Below are positions 28,920 to 39,427 of a DNA stretch of 64,000 bases, one piece after another. Each line of letters begins with the position of its first letter. The first letter of the stretch is position 1. Origin of the DNA: DASYHS01 sp035998295 (lineage in GTDB: Bacteria; Pseudomonadota; Alphaproteobacteria; Azospirillales; Azospirillaceae); assembly GCF_035998295.1 (NCBI RefSeq), contig NZ_DASYHS010000070.1:1-64000 (forward strand), given 5' to 3'. The notes under the pieces were generated by a model, which was not told the origin of the DNA, did no database searches, and saw only the letters and a list, made by a program, of their open reading frames with translations. The position numbers were made by a program, and so were the translations under genes.

Positions 28920-29783
28920 ATGACTTGCAGACAGCCTCCGAACCGGTTTCCCCGGGTCACCGTTCTCCTTGCCGGGCTGACGGCCGCGATCCTCGCCGCC
29001 CAGCCTCCGGGCATCTCCAGCCCCCTGTCGATCGCCCAGGCGCATGCCGACGACGAAGGCGGCGGCGACCGGGGAGGTGGCCGGGGCGGCGGCCACGGCC
29101 AGGGAGGTGAAGGGAGGGGTGGCGACAGAGGGGGTGGCAGAGGGGGCGGCCTGGGTGGCGGCCTGGGCGGTGACATCGGAGGCGGCTTGGGCGGTGGCCT
29201 CGGGGGAGGCCTGGGCGGTGGCCTTGGCGGCGACATCGGAGGCGGACTCGGGGGCGGTGGCGGCTCGCCCGGCGGCGGCGGCGGGAACGGCGGCGGCGGG
29301 AACGGCGGCGGCGGGAACGGTGGCGGCGGGAACGGTGGCGGCGGGAACGGCGGCGGCGGGAACGGCGGTGACGGCGGTGTCGGGTCGGGCGCCGGTAACT
29401 CCGGTCAGGGCGGATCCTCCGGAAGCGGGGGCGGCGCATCGCCCGGCGGCGATGCCGGTACGGATGCCGGTACGGATGCCGGTACCGGCGCCAACGGCGG
29501 CGGCAACGGTGGCGAAGGACCGGCTGGCGGCAGCATCGGCGTTAGCGACGATCCCGAGACACAGGCCGCGCTCGAACGGATGGGAAACCGGGACGCGCGC
29601 GAGAGGGTGGAGCCGGTCGACCGGCCGGTCCCTTGGGCGGCGCTCGCACCCGGGCATTCGGATGCGCGCAGCGCCTGGGCGTCGATAGACGGCCCGGCCG
29701 AAGGGCGCCCGCGTGCCCCGGCGCAGCTCGACCTCGTCTCCGAGGACGAGGAGGTCGACGCCATCATGTCGGGCTGGGAATGA
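28920..29783 (+). CDS. secreted glycine-repeat protein of unknown function
   Basis: A 287-residue protein. It has an N-terminal signal segment (RVTVLLAGLTAAILAAQPPG, cleavage perhaps after AHA at about 43), then about 150 residues of Gly repeats: GGGLGGGL-type units, two GGDIGGGLGG units, six NGGGG units and three DAGT units. A non-repetitive acidic C-terminus ends LVSEDEEVDAIMSGWE. No family is recognised. Such proteins are often extracellular or cell-wall matrix components, but that is inference. Start ATG 28920 (MTCRQPP) or 28908. It overlaps the next lipoprotein gene by ATGA. Confidence 0.7.
   Translation: MTCRQPPNRFPRVTVLLAGLTAAILAAQPPGISSPLSIAQAHADDEGGGDRGGGRGGGHGQGGEGRGGDRGGGRGGGLGGGLGGDIGGGLGGGLGGGLGGGLGGDIGGGLGGGGGSPGGGGGNGGGGNGGGGNGGGGNGGGGNGGGGNGGDGGVGSGAGNSGQGGSSGSGGGASPGGDAGTDAGTDAGTGANGGGNGGEGPAGGSIGVSDDPETQAALERMGNRDARERVEPVDRPVPWAALAPGHSDARSAWASIDGPAEGRPRAPAQLDLVSEDEEVDAIMSGWE
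29271..29375 (+). repeat. 15-bp tandem repeat (NGGGG units)
   Basis: Unit AACGGCGGCGGCGGG, with C/T wobble, is repeated with AAC at 29286, 29301, 29316, 29331, 29346 and 29361. The wobble changes are silent, so selection is on the protein. A 12-bp DAGT-encoding repeat (GATGCCGGTACG, three copies) follows at 29451-29486. Confidence 0.9.
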
Positions 29784-30178
29784 AGGGCATGGGGATGAAG
29801 AAGACCGCCGCAAGGCGCCGCGCCGCGCTGGGGAGCGCCCTCCTGCTCTGCCTGGCGGCGACCGGTTGCGCGCTCGTTCAGCCGGAGCCCGAGGGGCTCT
29901 ACGACCTCGTGGGCGGGCGCGAGCAGGTGCTGGCCGCCGCCACCCGGCAACAGGCCCTGGAATACCTGCCCCGGCGCGCCAGCATGGAATGGCGCGCCTC
30001 CGACGGCCGGTCGGCCGGCCGGATCACGCCGACCCGTACCTTCAGGGCGCCCGACGGCCGCTACTGCCGGGAGTTCGACGAGCGCGTCGTGGCCGGCGCC
30101 TTCACCGACACGTTCCGGGACGTCCGCTGCCGCACCGCGGATGGTCGCTGGCTGCTGCCGCTCGGCCCGGCCTCCTGA
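29780..30178 (+). CDS. small lipoprotein of unknown function
   Basis: A 132-residue protein with a lipoprotein signal: KKTAARRR, hydrophobic stretch, then LAATGCAL with the acylated Cys near residue 33. The mature part (about 100 residues) ends in a domain with two cysteines (DGRYCREFDERVV and FRDVRCRTADGRW) resembling the surface-antigen 17-kDa C-terminus, which is only a suggestion. ATG 29780 overlaps the stop of the Gly-repeat gene (ATGA). ATGs at 29789 and 29795 are alternatives. The two proteins are probably made together at the envelope. Confidence 0.72.
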   Translation: MKGMGMKKTAARRRAALGSALLLCLAATGCALVQPEPEGLYDLVGGREQVLAAATRQQALEYLPRRASMEWRASDGRSAGRITPTRTFRAPDGRYCREFDERVVAGAFTDTFRDVRCRTADGRWLLPLGPAS

Positions 30179-30196
30179 GAGACCGGGCCGACCCGG

Positions 30197-32854
<2,658 letters not shown>

Positions 32855-32946
32855 CGCTGAACCCTTCGCTGCTTTCGGTAGGTGCTTGCGCAAAAAGGAA
32901 CGGCCGCCGCGCCTTTCGGTTCGGCGGCCGTCCGTAACGGAACGGG

Positions 32947-33576
32947 TCAGCCGCCCTGGGCGCGGCGTACCATCTTCTCGATCTCGCGTTGGACCATGCG
33001 CTCGACGATCGGCGGCAGGTTCTCGTCGAGCCAGTCGCGCATCATGGGGCGCAGCATGTCCTTGACGATGTCCTCGAGCGTCGGACCACCGGAATGGAGC
33101 GGGAGCGAGCGGCCGCCGAGACTGCTGTGGAGCTGGGCGAAGGCGGCGCTCGCGGCGGCCGCCGCGGGCGGCGAGACCAGGTCCTCGTCCGGGAAATCCG
33201 CGCGGCGCTCCGGCTCCGGCTCGGGCCGTCTCTCGGGGGGCTGGGCGAAGAAATCGTCCAGGTTGTCCATGTCGATCTGAGGTTCCGGCTCCGGCGCGGG
33301 CGGCGCGGGCTCGTCCCAGTCGTCGTCGAGGTCGACGACGGACCCGTCGTCCTTGACCATCTGGGTCAGTTCGAGAACGTCCTCGTCCATCCGCATGGGT
33401 TCGGCGACCCGGATGTCCTCGGGGACGGCCGACGGCGGCATGGGCATGGGCTCGGGCGCGCGGTCCGGAACCGGTTCGGACTTGGCCTCGACCTCGTTGT
33501 CCTCGGAAATGATGCGCCGGATGGAGGCAAGGATCTCCTCCATCGACGGTTCTTGCTGGGACCTTGTGTCACTCAT
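32947..33576 (-). CDS. popZ: polar organising protein PopZ (DUF2497)
   Basis: Forms polymeric condensates at the cell pole that anchor ParB and centromeres in alphaproteobacteria. The 209 residues have the N-terminal client-binding helix (EPSMEEILASIRRIISED), a long acidic Pro/Glu-rich linker, and the C-terminal oligomerisation helices (LEDIVKDMLRPMMRDWLDEN and LPPIVERMVQREIEKMV). The architecture matches Caulobacter PopZ. It lies between tolC and valS on the same strand. Confidence 0.93.
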   Translation of the reverse strand: MSDTRSQQEPSMEEILASIRRIISEDNEVEAKSEPVPDRAPEPMPMPPSAVPEDIRVAEPMRMDEDVLELTQMVKDDGSVVDLDDDWDEPAPPAPEPEPQIDMDNLDDFFAQPPERRPEPEPERRADFPDEDLVSPPAAAAASAAFAQLHSSLGGRSLPLHSGGPTLEDIVKDMLRPMMRDWLDENLPPIVERMVQREIEKMVRRAQGG

Positions 33577-33696
33577 CGAAGCGCATTCCCGCGGGCCCTG
33601 AGGTAATCCATGAGCCTAGAGCAGAAGTGGTAAAAAGGCCACAAGCTTGATCGGCGGCCATATGACTCCCGGATGCGGCTTCCCGTCCGGGCCCCC

Positions 33697-35082
33697 TCAC
33701 TCCGGCAGATCCGTGCCGTACCACTTGTCCCGGACCGCACGGTAGTAGTCCTCGTGGTCGTAATATTCCACGGGGAGGCCGAGCTGGCGCGCCGTAAGCT
33801 GCCCGATCGCCGCGAGGATCTGGAAGGTCGCGACGATCTCGTCGCGTTGCGCACGCACGAGGCTGACGCGCGCGTCGAGCAGCTCCTGCTCCGCGTCGAG
33901 GATGTCGAGCGCCGTGCGGGCGCCGACGGCCGCTTCCTGGCGCACGCCCTCCAGGGCGATATCGGCCGCCTCGACCTGCGTCTGCCGGGAGCGGATGCCG
34001 GCCTGCCCGGTCGTCAGCGCCTCCCAGGCGCGAATCGCGTTCTCGATGGACTGGCGGCGCGATTCCTCGATCTCGATCCGCCGCCGGCCGGCCTCGTGCT
34101 TAGCCTCGCGCACGCGCGACGAAACCGCGCCCGACTGGTACAGCGGGATCGTCACCTGCGCCGTGATGCTGGCCACGTCGCTCCGGTCGATGCCGGTCTG
34201 CGGTTCCCAGTTGCGGCCCACCGCGCCGCGCAGGCCGACCTCCGGCAACATCTCGCCGCGAACCTGATCGACCGCGTCGAGGGCGGCGCGCTCGGAGAAC
34301 TGCGCCGCGACCACCGAGGGGTTGTTGCTCTGCGCGAGCGTGATCGTCTCCTCGAGCGAGGCCGGCAGTTCGAACCGCAGCACCGGGGAGTCAAGCTCGC
34401 CGGGGGGCGTGCCGACCACGCGGGCGAACACGGCCCGGCTCGCCTGCAGCAGGCCCTCAGCCTGGATGCGGTCGGAGACCGCGCGGGCGAGGCGCGCATC
34501 CGCCTGGCTCACGTCGGTACGGGTTATCTCGCCGACGGAGAAGCGGTCGCGGAACGCTTCCAGCTGGCGCTCGAGGACCTGCACGTTGCTGATGTTCAGC
34601 TCGACGACGGCCTGGTCGCGCACGACGTCGAGATAGGCCGTCGCCGCGTCGAGCAGGATGCTCTGCTCGGTGGACAGAAGCGCCGCGCGCTGGGCCTGGA
34701 CGAGGTTCTCGGCCCGATTCGTCGCCGCCACCGTGCGCCCGCCGCGATACAGCGGCTGCGTGACGGCGATGCCGACGCTGGCCGGCCGGGTCGTGCGGTC
34801 GACAGTCCCGGTGGCGGCGCGGGCGTTCTGGTCCTGCCAGCCGATGCTGGCATTGGCCTCCGCGCTCGGCCGGTAGCCGGAAAGCGCCTGCGGGACGAGC
34901 TCGTCCGTCGCCCGGAGCTGCGCGCGCTGCGCCTCGATCGTCGGGTTGCCGAGATAGGCTTGGGCCAGCGCCTCCTCGAGGGACTGCGCGGAGGCCGCCG
35001 AGGCGAAGGACAGGGCACCGAGGCCGGCGCCGACCATGACGGCCAGCCGGCGGGCGGTGGCGGAAATCGCCTTCTTGTTCAT
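33697..35082 (-). CDS. tolC: TolC-family outer-membrane channel
   Basis: A 461-residue outer-membrane efflux/secretion duct. A signal peptide (cleavage near ASAASA-QSLEE) is followed by two repeats of the OEP fold with long helices (SLEEALAQAYLGNPTIEAQR; SLEETITLAQSNNPSVVAAQ). It serves type I secretion or RND pumps, neither of which is encoded nearby. ATG 35082 overlaps the rhodanese stop by one base. Confidence 0.92.
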   Translation of the reverse strand: MNKKAISATARRLAVMVGAGLGALSFASAASAQSLEEALAQAYLGNPTIEAQRAQLRATDELVPQALSGYRPSAEANASIGWQDQNARAATGTVDRTTRPASVGIAVTQPLYRGGRTVAATNRAENLVQAQRAALLSTEQSILLDAATAYLDVVRDQAVVELNISNVQVLERQLEAFRDRFSVGEITRTDVSQADARLARAVSDRIQAEGLLQASRAVFARVVGTPPGELDSPVLRFELPASLEETITLAQSNNPSVVAAQFSERAALDAVDQVRGEMLPEVGLRGAVGRNWEPQTGIDRSDVASITAQVTIPLYQSGAVSSRVREAKHEAGRRRIEIEESRRQSIENAIRAWEALTTGQAGIRSRQTQVEAADIALEGVRQEAAVGARTALDILDAEQELLDARVSLVRAQRDEIVATFQILAAIGQLTARQLGLPVEYYDHEDYYRAVRDKWYGTDLPE

Positions 35083-35414
35083 CAATACACCTGCATGCTC
35101 GGATCGACTTCCCGGGCCCAGGCGTCGATGCCGCCCCGGACGTTCGTCGCATTGTCGAAGCCGTTCTGCCGAAGCCACGCCGTGGCGTGGGCGCTGCGCC
35201 CACCGTGATGGCAGAGCACCGCGAGCGGCCGGTCGCGCGGAAGCTCGTCGACACGGTCGGGGACGGTCTGGAGCGGCACGTCGATGCTGCCCTCGATGTG
35301 GCAGATCTCCCGCTCCCAGGGTTCGCGGACGTCGAGGATCGCGAGCGGCGCGCCCTGCTCCTTCAGCTTCCGCAGATCGGCCACGCCGATCTCCGTTGGA
35401 ATCGTGCCGGCCAT
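35082..35414 (-). CDS. single-domain rhodanese-like protein
   Basis: A 110-residue rhodanese domain (IGVADLRKLKE, LAILDVREPWE) with the active-site loop CHHGGRS, whose Cys could carry a persulfide. No signal peptide. The gene overlaps tolC by one base (TGATG) and lies just downstream of the isoaspartate-methyltransferase-like gene; the same order is widespread in alphaproteobacteria. Its sulfur acceptor is unknown. Confidence 0.88.
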   Translation of the reverse strand: MAGTIPTEIGVADLRKLKEQGAPLAILDVREPWEREICHIEGSIDVPLQTVPDRVDELPRDRPLAVLCHHGGRSAHATAWLRQNGFDNATNVRGGIDAWAREVDPSMQVY

Positions 35415-35470
35415 TTCCTCTCCTCCAACCGCTTCGATCACGAAGATAGGTCCGGGCCGGCGGGCCCGGA

Positions 35471-36127
35471 TCAGAACTCGAACGCCGGCTTCGGCTGGAA
35501 GCCCGGCAACATGGGTGTCCCGGCCTCGAAGATGATCCGGCTGGAGACCACGCCGCTCACCTTGCGGAAGATGCGGGCCTCGCCCAGGCGGCCCTTGGGA
35601 GCCACGACCGTGACGAGCCGTCCGCCTTCGGCAAGCTGGTCGAGGATCGTGGCCGGGATTTCGGCGACCGCCCCGTCGATCAGGATCACGTCGTAGGGCG
35701 CCTGGTCCGCGTAGCCGCCGGTCAGCGGCGCCTCCACGACGACGGCGTTGTCGGCCCCGAGCTCGCTCAGCACTTCCGTCGCGCGGGCGGCGAGCTCCGG
35801 GTCCTCCTCGACCGCGACGACGGTCGCCGCCAGCCGCGAGAGGATGGCCGCCGCGTAGCCCGTGCCGCAGCCGATGTCGAGGGCGATGTCGGTTCTGCGG
35901 ACGCCCGCCTCCTGGAGCAGGCGCGCCAGCACCATCGGCTCCATCAGATAGCGCCCGGGCGCTACCTGGATGTCCTCGTCCACATAGGCGATGCCCCTTG
36001 CCGCCTTCGGCACGAACTGCTCGCGCGGCACGGCCTTCAGGGCGCCGACGAGCGCATCGTCCGTGACCTTGTTGACGCGGATCTGCCCCTCCACCATGTG
36101 GAAGCGGGCGGCGGAATAATCGGGCAT
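35471..36127 (-). CDS. protein-L-isoaspartate O-methyltransferase family protein
   Basis: A 218-residue SAM-dependent methyltransferase: motif I ALDIGCGTGYAAAIL, post-I VVAVEEDPELA, and YDVILIDGAV. Overall sequence follows the PCMT family, which repairs isoaspartyl residues. Members next to tolC in alphaproteobacteria are annotated as PCMT-like, and activity has not been established from sequence. ATG 36127 gives MPDYSAARFHMVEGQIRVNK. Confidence 0.82.
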   Translation of the reverse strand: MPDYSAARFHMVEGQIRVNKVTDDALVGALKAVPREQFVPKAARGIAYVDEDIQVAPGRYLMEPMVLARLLQEAGVRRTDIALDIGCGTGYAAAILSRLAATVVAVEEDPELAARATEVLSELGADNAVVVEAPLTGGYADQAPYDVILIDGAVAEIPATILDQLAEGGRLVTVVAPKGRLGEARIFRKVSGVVSSRIIFEAGTPMLPGFQPKPAFEF

Positions 36128-36288
36128 GGCTTGTACGCGTACGGTGTGGTTGTGCCTGGGCGCCGCGATCGCCGATCGGCAGAAGCGGGCAACGCGTATA
36201 TATCCGGGCTGGACCGCGAACACAACGGCGGGACCGACATTTACCCGCACTTTCGTGGCCGGCGGCGCCGTGCGGCCCGTCGGCCGGC

Positions 36289-36317
36289 TTGACCCCCGAT
36301 GGCCGGAAAGCTATAAG
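36289..36317 (+). promoter_or_regulatory. tRNA-Cys promoter
   Basis: TTGACC (36289-36294), a spacer of exactly 17 bases, then TATAAG (36312-36317), followed by a GC-rich discriminator. The tRNA begins 37 bases after the -10 box. This is one of the clearest sigma-70 promoters in the window. Confidence 0.75.
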
Positions 36318-36354
36318 GTGCGCTCCCGCGGGGGGCCGAGCGCTCCCTTCGGAT

Positions 36355-36428
36355 GGCGCGGTGGCAGAGTGGTGATGCAACGGACTGCAAATCCGTGAAC
36401 CCGGGTTCGATTCCCGGCCGTGCCTCCA
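36355..36428 (+). tRNA. tRNA-Cys (GCA)
   Basis: A 74-base cloverleaf. The acceptor stem GGCGCGG pairs with CCGTGCC (one G-U), the anticodon loop CTGCAAA gives GCA (36387-36389), and the T arm is CCGGG-TTCGATT-CCCGG. The discriminator base is U, the identity base of tRNA-Cys, and CCA is encoded. An imperfect GC hairpin (CGGGAGC/GCTCCCG, 36453-36469) follows without a T-run. Confidence 0.96.
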
Positions 36429-36586
36429 GCAGCGCCGTGAAGGCGCCGGGACCGGGAGCGGGGCTCCCGCCGCAGCTCTCCTCCTGCCCCTCCCTTTCTC
36501 CTTAATTTCCACTGAAAGCGGCTCTCTCCCTCCGCCACAATGACGTGTCGGCGCGTTTGCACGCGCAACCGGATGCGGGGGATACG

Positions 36587-36748
36587 ATGATGAAGAGCGC
36601 GCCGCACGTACCCGTACCCGTCGTCGGCGCGGTCGCCGCGGCGGTCGTCGCGGCGTTCGCCATCCTGCTGGTGGAGGTCGCCGCCGACGGCCCGGCCCTG
36701 CCGGACAAGACGAGGCCGCTCATCCTGATGCCGCACCCGAAGGGCTGA
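36587..36748 (+). CDS. small single-pass membrane protein, unknown
   Basis: A 53-residue open frame beginning MMKSAPHVPVPVVG with one hydrophobic helix (AVAAAVVAAFAILLVEVAA), then a short polar tail (DKTRPLILMPHPKG). ATG 36587 is preceded by GGGGGA at good distance, which supports real translation. No family is recognised. It lies between tRNA-Cys and a convergent 60-codon gene. Confidence 0.45.
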   Translation: MMKSAPHVPVPVVGAVAAAVVAAFAILLVEVAADGPALPDKTRPLILMPHPKG

Positions 36749-36768
36749 GCTTCCGCCGCCGGGCGGCG

Positions 36769-36951
36769 TCAGTCGACGGTGTCGTTCGGCTTACCCTTCG
36801 CCATGTCCTGCATGTTCTGCATCGAGAACGCTTTGATCTCGGCGTCGACCTCGTCCCGGCGTCTGGCATCGGCGCTGCCCGCAGGCGCGTCGCGCAGCCT
36901 GTGATACTCCTGCATGGCGCGTTCGAGTTCCGCCTCGTCGCGTATGGGCAT
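36769..36951 (-). CDS. small acidic/helical protein, unknown
   Basis: A 60-residue charged protein (MPIRDEAELERAMQEYHRLR ... DMAKGKPNDTVD), predicted mostly helical, with no membrane segment. ATG 36951 follows GGGGAA at 5-6 bases. A perfect 11-bp inverted repeat ends a few bases before that ribosome-binding site. Family unknown. Confidence 0.55.
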   Translation of the reverse strand: MPIRDEAELERAMQEYHRLRDAPAGSADARRRDEVDAEIKAFSMQNMQDMAKGKPNDTVD

Positions 36952-36961
36952 GGTGATTCCC

Positions 36962-36994
36962 CGGCATCGTTTTCGTGTCCTTGAAACGATGCCG
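36962..36994 (-). promoter_or_regulatory. 11-bp perfect inverted repeat ahead of 60-residue protein gene
   Basis: Arms CGGCATCGTTT (36962-36972) and AAACGATGCCG (36984-36994) with an 11-base loop. On the minus strand the 3' arm ends directly at the GGGGAA ribosome-binding site of the small gene. It could be an RNA stem controlling translation or a DNA operator shared with the divergent PraR-like gene. Confidence 0.6.
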
Positions 36995-37178
36995 CCGGCC
37001 CGATGTTGCGGCGGCTCGCCGCGCGCCCGGCCTTCCGGCCACGCGTCCAGGCCGGGGAGGCATCGGCGCATGCGCGACTTTTGGTGGTAAATCCGGTTGC
37101 GTGCGGATACCATCCCATCCGCGGACTACCCACCCGCCTCGACGGCCCGGCCGGAGCGACGTCCACAGGTATCGACGA

Positions 37179-37613
37179 ATGCGACAACACAAGAACGTAG
37201 CCAACGAGATCGACGTACACGTCGGTCAGCGTCTCCGATTGCGGCGCATGCTCAAGGGGATAAGCCAGGAGCGGCTTGGCGAGAAGCTCGGCCTGACCTT
37301 CCAGCAGATCCAGAAATACGAGCGCGGCATCAACCGCATCGGGGCGAGCCGGCTCTATGAAATCGCCCAGATCCTGGACGTTCCCATCGGCTACTTCTTC
37401 GAAGAAATGCCCGAACAGGTTGCGGCGCTGGCGGATGCGCATCACGACGGGCGCGCAAGTTGGGCGTACCGGAGGCCCTTCGATTCAGACGTGCTGATCT
37501 CACGCGAAACCACGTCGCTGCTGCGCGCGTTCCAACGGATAAGGGAACCGGAAGTCCGCCGCCGCACGCTGGAGTTGTTGCGCGTCCTGGCGGATCGACC
37601 GCAGGCGGACTGA
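37179..37613 (+). CDS. XRE-type transcriptional regulator, PraR/PhrR-like
   Basis: A 144-residue DNA-binding protein with an N-terminal HTH: VGQRLRLRRMLKGISQERLG, then LTFQQIQKYERGINRIGASR. The remainder is short and helical. Closest family known to me is PraR (PhrR) of Rhizobium and Azorhizobium, which represses attachment or toxin genes and is acid-induced. The exact role here is inference. ATG 37179 lies after ACAGGT. It diverges from the 60-residue protein gene across a region holding the inverted repeat. Confidence 0.75.
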   Translation: MRQHKNVANEIDVHVGQRLRLRRMLKGISQERLGEKLGLTFQQIQKYERGINRIGASRLYEIAQILDVPIGYFFEEMPEQVAALADAHHDGRASWAYRRPFDSDVLISRETTSLLRAFQRIREPEVRRRTLELLRVLADRPQAD

Positions 37614-37681
37614 ACCCGCCTCGCCAACGGCCCCGTGATCGGCTAAACCGTGATTCCGCGATGCGCGCCACGGGGAAAGCC

Positions 37682-38314
37682 ATGCCGGACCGGAACGTCG
37701 ACATCCTGCAGAAGAAGACGCTGTTCCAGGGCTACTTCCGCATCGACTCCTACCGGGTGCGGCACCGGAAGTTCGACGGCGGCTGGAGCGAGGCGATCGA
37801 GCGCGAGGTGTTCGAGCGCGGGCATGCCGCAGCCGTCCTGCCTTACGACCCGGACCGCGACGCCGTGGTCCTGATCGAGCAGTTCCGCGTCGGGGCGCTG
37901 GCGGCGGGCCGCCACCCGTGGATGCTGGAGGTGGTCGCCGGCATGGTCGAAGAAGGAGAGACGCCCGAAGCCGTGGCCCGGCGCGAGGCGGTCGAGGAGG
38001 CGGGCTGCCGGATCGGCGAGCTGGTCGGGATCGCCGATTTCCTGGCCAGCGCCGGCGCCAGTTCCGAGACGATCAGGCTCTATTGCGGGCGCATCGATTC
38101 CACCGGGGCGGGCGGCGTGTTCGGGCTGGCCGAGGAGAACGAGGACATCCGGGTCCGCGCGATGCCCGCAGACGAGGCGATCGCCCTGCTGGACGGCGGA
38201 ACGCTGGTGAATGCACCGGTGATCATCGCGCTTCACTGGCTCGCGCGCCGCCGCGAGGAACTCCGGCGGCTCTGGGCCGGACTGCCTTCGCCCCAATCGC
38301 CCCAATCGCCTTGA
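37682..38314 (+). CDS. nudF: NUDIX hydrolase, ADP-ribose pyrophosphatase type
   Basis: A 210-residue NudF-like enzyme: PWMLEVVAGMVEEGE followed by the Nudix box (GMVEEGETPEAVARREAVEE, then AGC), and an ADP-ribose-binding region (ADFLASAGASSETIRLYCGR). It would hydrolyse ADP-ribose to AMP and ribose 5-phosphate. ATG 37682 follows GGGGAAAG. The tail SPQSPQSP comes from a short DNA repeat and may be slippage-prone. Confidence 0.9.
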   Translation: MPDRNVDILQKKTLFQGYFRIDSYRVRHRKFDGGWSEAIEREVFERGHAAAVLPYDPDRDAVVLIEQFRVGALAAGRHPWMLEVVAGMVEEGETPEAVARREAVEEAGCRIGELVGIADFLASAGASSETIRLYCGRIDSTGAGGVFGLAEENEDIRVRAMPADEAIALLDGGTLVNAPVIIALHWLARRREELRRLWAGLPSPQSPQSP

Positions 38315-38403
38315 TCGCCTGCGGATCGCGGGGCTAGTCTCCGCACGCCCGACCCTTTGTCCGATCCCCTGGCGGGCCCCATCCTCTGGTGGAGTAAGCG
38401 ACC

Positions 38404-39408
38404 GTGGACGTCCGTGACGGGTTCATCGACAGCATCGGAAACACGCCGCTGATCCGGCTCAAGGGTCCGTCGGAGATGACGGGCTGCGAGATACTGGGCA
38501 AGGCGGAGTTCCTGAACCCCGGCGGTTCGGTGAAGGACCGCGCCGCGATCGCGATCGTGCGCGATGCCGAGCAGCGCGGCGCGCTGCGCCCGGGCGGAGT
38601 GATCGTCGAAGGCACCGCCGGCAATACGGGCATCGGCCTCGTGCTCGTGGGCAACGCGCTGGGCTACCGGACCGTGATCGTGATGCCGGAGACGCAGAGC
38701 CGCGAGAAGAAGGACATGCTCAGGCTCTGCGGCGCCGATCTCCGGCTCGTGCCCGCCGCGCCCTACAGCAATCCCGGAAACTACGTCCACGTCTCCGAAC
38801 GCCTCGCCGCGGAGCTGAACGGGCAGGAACCCAACGGCGCGGTCTGGGCCAACCAGTTCGACAATACCGCCAACCGCCTCGGGCATTACCGGACGACCGG
38901 CCCGGAGATCTGGGCGCAGACCGGCGGCAGGATCGACGCCTTCACCTGTGCGGTCGGCACCGGCGGCACCCTTGCCGGCGTCGGCATGGCGCTGAAGGAG
39001 AAGAACCCCGGCATCCGCATCGTCCTCGCCGACCCGATGGGCTCCGCCCTCTACAACCACTATGCCCATGGGGAGCTGAAGTCGGAGGGCAGCTCGATCA
39101 CGGAGGGGATCGGCCAGGGCCGCATCACCCGCAACCTCGAGGGGGCGCCGATCGACGGCCAGGTCCGCATCACCGACGAGGAGGCGCTGCCCCTGCTCTT
39201 CCGCCTCCTGAAGGAGGAGGGATTGTGCCTGGGCGGCTCCAGCGGCATCAACGTGATGGCGGCGATCCGGGTCGCGCGCGAGCTCGGGCCCGGGCACACG
39301 GTGGTCACGGTCCTGTGCGACTACGGCACCCGCTACCACTCCAAGCTCTTCAACCCCGAGTTCCTGCGCGCCAAAGCGCTTCCCGTCCCCGCCTGGCTGG
39401 ACGAATAG
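38404..39408 (+). CDS. cysK: cysteine synthase A family protein
   Basis: PLP enzyme making cysteine from O-acetylserine and sulfide. The 334 residues show SIGNTPLIRLKG, the PLP Lys44 in NPGGSVKDRAA, the phosphate loop GTAGNTGIG, and AVGTGGTLAGVG. The start is GTG 38404, which follows GGTGGAG at suitable distance. The alaX gene follows 19 bp later. Confidence 0.94.
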   Translation: MDVRDGFIDSIGNTPLIRLKGPSEMTGCEILGKAEFLNPGGSVKDRAAIAIVRDAEQRGALRPGGVIVEGTAGNTGIGLVLVGNALGYRTVIVMPETQSREKKDMLRLCGADLRLVPAAPYSNPGNYVHVSERLAAELNGQEPNGAVWANQFDNTANRLGHYRTTGPEIWAQTGGRIDAFTCAVGTGGTLAGVGMALKEKNPGIRIVLADPMGSALYNHYAHGELKSEGSSITEGIGQGRITRNLEGAPIDGQVRITDEEALPLLFRLLKEEGLCLGGSSGINVMAAIRVARELGPGHTVVTVLCDYGTRYHSKLFNPEFLRAKALPVPAWLDE

Positions 39409-39427
39409 GAGAGGACCCGCACCGCCC

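Noticed and set aside
29271..29375. Possible CRISPR-like array
   Set aside because: Units are 15 bp, contiguous without spacers, in frame and encode NGGGG. It is a coding tandem repeat.
33668..33691. CCCGGA/TCCGGG hairpin after tolC as terminator
   Set aside because: Only 6-bp arms over a 12-base loop with no T-run; too weak to call.
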